Below the pieces are notes generated by a model. That model was not told the origin of the DNA. It worked only from the letters and a program-made list of their open reading frames with translations, and did no database searches. DNA of 61,065 nucleotides from Acidobacteriaceae bacterium (GTDB taxonomy: Bacteria; Acidobacteriota; Terriglobia; Terriglobales; Acidobacteriaceae), in the NCBI GenBank assembly GCA_003140075.1, contig PLIO01000101.1, positions 1 to 61,065 of the forward strand. Reading direction: 5' to 3'. Below, piece after piece: positions 59,383 to 61,065 of this stretch (positions within the stretch are counted from its first letter, which is position 1; each line of letters begins with the position of its first letter). A program made the position numbers and the translations under genes.

Positions 59383-60723
59383 TCATTTAGTTCCCAGGGC
59401 CCAGCTTTCAAGATCGCCGGTGGAACGCAGGAGTTCGACTTGGCTGCGCTCCAGCTCGAAGGAGACATCCTGTAAGGAGATGAAGCGTTCGCTGGCTTGA
59501 GCGCGGGCGTTGTCGAGATCGTGCAGGTTGGCGGTGGAGGCGTCCATGCGAGTCTTGACGGCTTCGATATTCTTCTGGGCGATTTCATACTCGAGCTCGG
59601 CAACATCGCGAGCGGCCTGCATTTGAGTGACGGAGCGGCGCAGACGCAGGGTCTCTTCGGAGACCTGGTTGCGGGCCGCTTCCGCCTGCTTCTTAGCTTT
59701 GAAGGCTTCCGACTCCGCCTCTTGCACGCGAGCGTGCTGGGCGAGATTGAAAAAAGGAAAGTGGATGGCCACTCCGATCGTGAGGTTGTTGGGCTGGAAG
59801 CTATTGGGCTGATAAAACTTTTGATAATTATTGTAAGTGGCGAGATTGGCGTATTGCGCCGCAAAGTCCATGCTCGGCCATAGCGACCTGTGTTCTCCCT
59901 TTACTCGCAGGTATTGCGCGCGTGCATGTTCCACCGCAGCCTCTACCATGGGGTTCGAGTCTGCGGCCTTGTCCAGGGACTCCGGCGAATCCTCCCCAGG
60001 CTCGACGACGGGCGGAGTAGGCATCGAGTCAGAATCGATTTCGATGGAGGCGACCGGAAGCCCAGTCAGACGGGAAAGATGCTCGCGAAGAACGTCGGCC
60101 GCGCCACGGGCCTCGGCGATACGCAAACGTATGCGCGCTAGGGACAGGCGCGCCTTACTGCCGTCCATTTCACTATCGATCCCTTCTTTGATCCGTTGTG
60201 TCACCGCAGTTTGCATTTCCAGCGCTGCAGCCTCAGCCTCGCGCAGACCGCTCAATCGCTTGGCCCATTTTGCCAGCTCGGCATAGCTCAGCACAGCATC
60301 CTGAATAACTTGATTGCGCTGGTCTTTGATGTGCAAGTTGCCGACCGTAACTTCGGACTGCGCGGCGTGAATGAAATCCGCCAGCGCGGGATTGAGGAGG
60401 GCGGATTGAGCCGTCAGGTTGAAGAGCGAAGGCGCCGAGTTTTCAAGGCTGAGCGGAAAACCGTCGGACCAGCCAATACCGGCTCCCGCGTTGATCTGAG
60501 GGATGTAACTGTTGCGCAGCTCGCGGTAGCTGGCGGAGGCGTGCTGTTCATCGGCGGCAGCGATGTCGACCCCGGTGGCGTGGTTCAGGGCGAGCTCGAC
60601 GGCGTGGTGAAGCGTGAGCGGCTCGGCCAGCAGGGAAGCGGGCAGGAAAAGGAGGATCGCCAAAAGGACGATCGCCAATATGAGTTTATGAGCGCATACG
60701 CCGTGCCGTGATTTCGTTTTCAT
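59383..60723 (-). CDS. TolC-family outer membrane efflux protein
   Basis: A 446-residue outer membrane factor. A signal peptide (HKLILAIVLLAILLFLPASLLA) is followed by two repeats of the TolC helical barrel (LTLHHAVELALNHATG; ESLDKAADSNPMVEAAVEHARAQYL) with a coiled-coil-rich region (about 360-420, AARDVAELEYEIAQKNIEAVKTRMDAS). The ATG at 60723 (MKTKSRHG) is chosen; a GTG at 60732 is possible. It usually joins an RND or ABC pump, and none is in the window; a partner could lie to the left or right. Confidence 0.92.
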   Translation of the reverse strand: MKTKSRHGVCAHKLILAIVLLAILLFLPASLLAEPLTLHHAVELALNHATGVDIAAADEQHASASYRELRNSYIPQINAGAGIGWSDGFPLSLENSAPSLFNLTAQSALLNPALADFIHAAQSEVTVGNLHIKDQRNQVIQDAVLSYAELAKWAKRLSGLREAEAAALEMQTAVTQRIKEGIDSEMDGSKARLSLARIRLRIAEARGAADVLREHLSRLTGLPVASIEIDSDSMPTPPVVEPGEDSPESLDKAADSNPMVEAAVEHARAQYLRVKGEHRSLWPSMDFAAQYANLATYNNYQKFYQPNSFQPNNLTIGVAIHFPFFNLAQHARVQEAESEAFKAKKQAEAARNQVSEETLRLRRSVTQMQAARDVAELEYEIAQKNIEAVKTRMDASTANLHDLDNARAQASERFISLQDVSFELERSQVELLRSTGDLESWALGTK

Positions 60724-60901
60724 TCGTGTCACCTTGGTGGTTCTGGGAAGATTCTACGGGTAATCTGATGCGAGAGAGATGATAAGGATGGGTCGGAGTG
60801 GGGTCCGGTGGCGATTGCGGGCGCAGACGTTATCATTTCAGCTGAGGCGAAGGCCAAGAGCGCGGCCGGTGCTTGCCGGCTTAAGACTGAGGCGAAGATT
60901 T

Positions 60902-61065
60902 ATGGTTGACTTCCATCGATTCGAAATGCGCGCGATACTCGCGTGCATCCTGCTGGGGGCGATGTGGGCACCGTTCTCGTTTGCCCAGGAGGCCCGGCCA
61001 CTTCATGCGGAATATCGGGTCCAATTTTTTCACCTGCGGGTGGAAAACCAGGATCTGCGCATGGC
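60902..61065 (+). CDS. Secreted protein, N-terminal part (cut by window end)
   Basis: The first 54 codons of a plus-strand gene running off the right edge. MRAILACILLGAMWAPFSFAQEA is a signal peptide with cleavage near SFAQ. The mature start ARPLHAEYRVQFFHLRVENQ gives no family. The ATG at 60902 or at 60926 could be the start. It is divergent from the TolC-like gene. Confidence 0.6.
   Translation, partial: MVDFHRFEMRAILACILLGAMWAPFSFAQEARPLHAEYRVQFFHLRVENQDLRM

Overview
The window reads as chromosomal DNA from a member of the Acidobacteriota, most likely the class Terriglobia (Koribacter-like). This rests on the hopanoid gene set with an HpnJ-type radical SAM enzyme, several small proteins of a kind I associate with that phylum, GC-rich codons, paired ECF sigma and anti-sigma genes, and very repeat-rich intergenic DNA. 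The assignment comes from gene content and recognised sequence style, not from a search. I see no rRNA, tRNA, insertion sequence, phage or CRISPR array.

Layout. 0-9 kb: an SDR oxidoreductase, a GAF-ANTAR antiterminator-type regulator, myo-inositol-1-phosphate synthase, a first PIN toxin-antitoxin pair, an M48 protease and citrate synthase. 9-12 kb: a stand-alone nuoB, a GIY-YIG protein and a quinone-oxidoreductase-like MDR. 12.3-17.4 kb: a probable structured RNA with terminator, then a one-direction series xdhC / mobA-like / HAD phosphatase / NifU-like scaffold / BtuF-like binding protein / fRMsr-like GAF / Nudix, which suggests molybdenum-hydroxylase maturation and housekeeping. 17.4-25.9 kb: Nramp-type transporter, lspA, a second toxin-antitoxin pair followed by a broken lspA tail, a soluble lytic transglycosylase, and an ECF sigma/anti-sigma pair. 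26-41.6 kb: secreted proteins, an ABC-2 exporter interrupted by a thioredoxin-like gene, amidase, cold-shock protein, HugZ-like protein, a SigK/RskA-type pair, recN, and a third toxin-antitoxin pair.

41.7-53.6 kb is the centre of the window: a hopanoid locus reading ispH, shc, a P-loop ORF, hpnA, hpnG, a secreted protein, two tandem zinc alcohol dehydrogenases, hpnC, hpnD, hpnE. HpnD, HpnC and HpnE make squalene from farnesyl diphosphate through presqualene diphosphate and hydroxysqualene. Shc cyclises squalene. HpnG processes the adenosyl side chain. hpnJ, for the cyclitol-ether head group, lies about 4 kb further on the opposite strand. hpnH is not in the window. The two polyol-dehydrogenase-like MDR proteins next to hpnG are good candidates for the reductase that opens ribosylhopane to bacteriohopanetetrol.

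The intergenic DNA carries several repeat families: heptanucleotide tandem repeats, often as inverted pairs; a GTCATCCTGAGCGAAGCG family; paired-hairpin elements with TTCAG-type loops; and a GGACAGCCG/CGGCTGTCC hairpin family. One paired-hairpin element appears to lie in frame inside recN. A related element may form the N-terminus of a small EamA-type transporter, and an inverted heptamer pair brackets the P-loop ORF that splits the hopanoid operon. At least two toxin-antitoxin promoters look leaderless and overlap palindromic operators.
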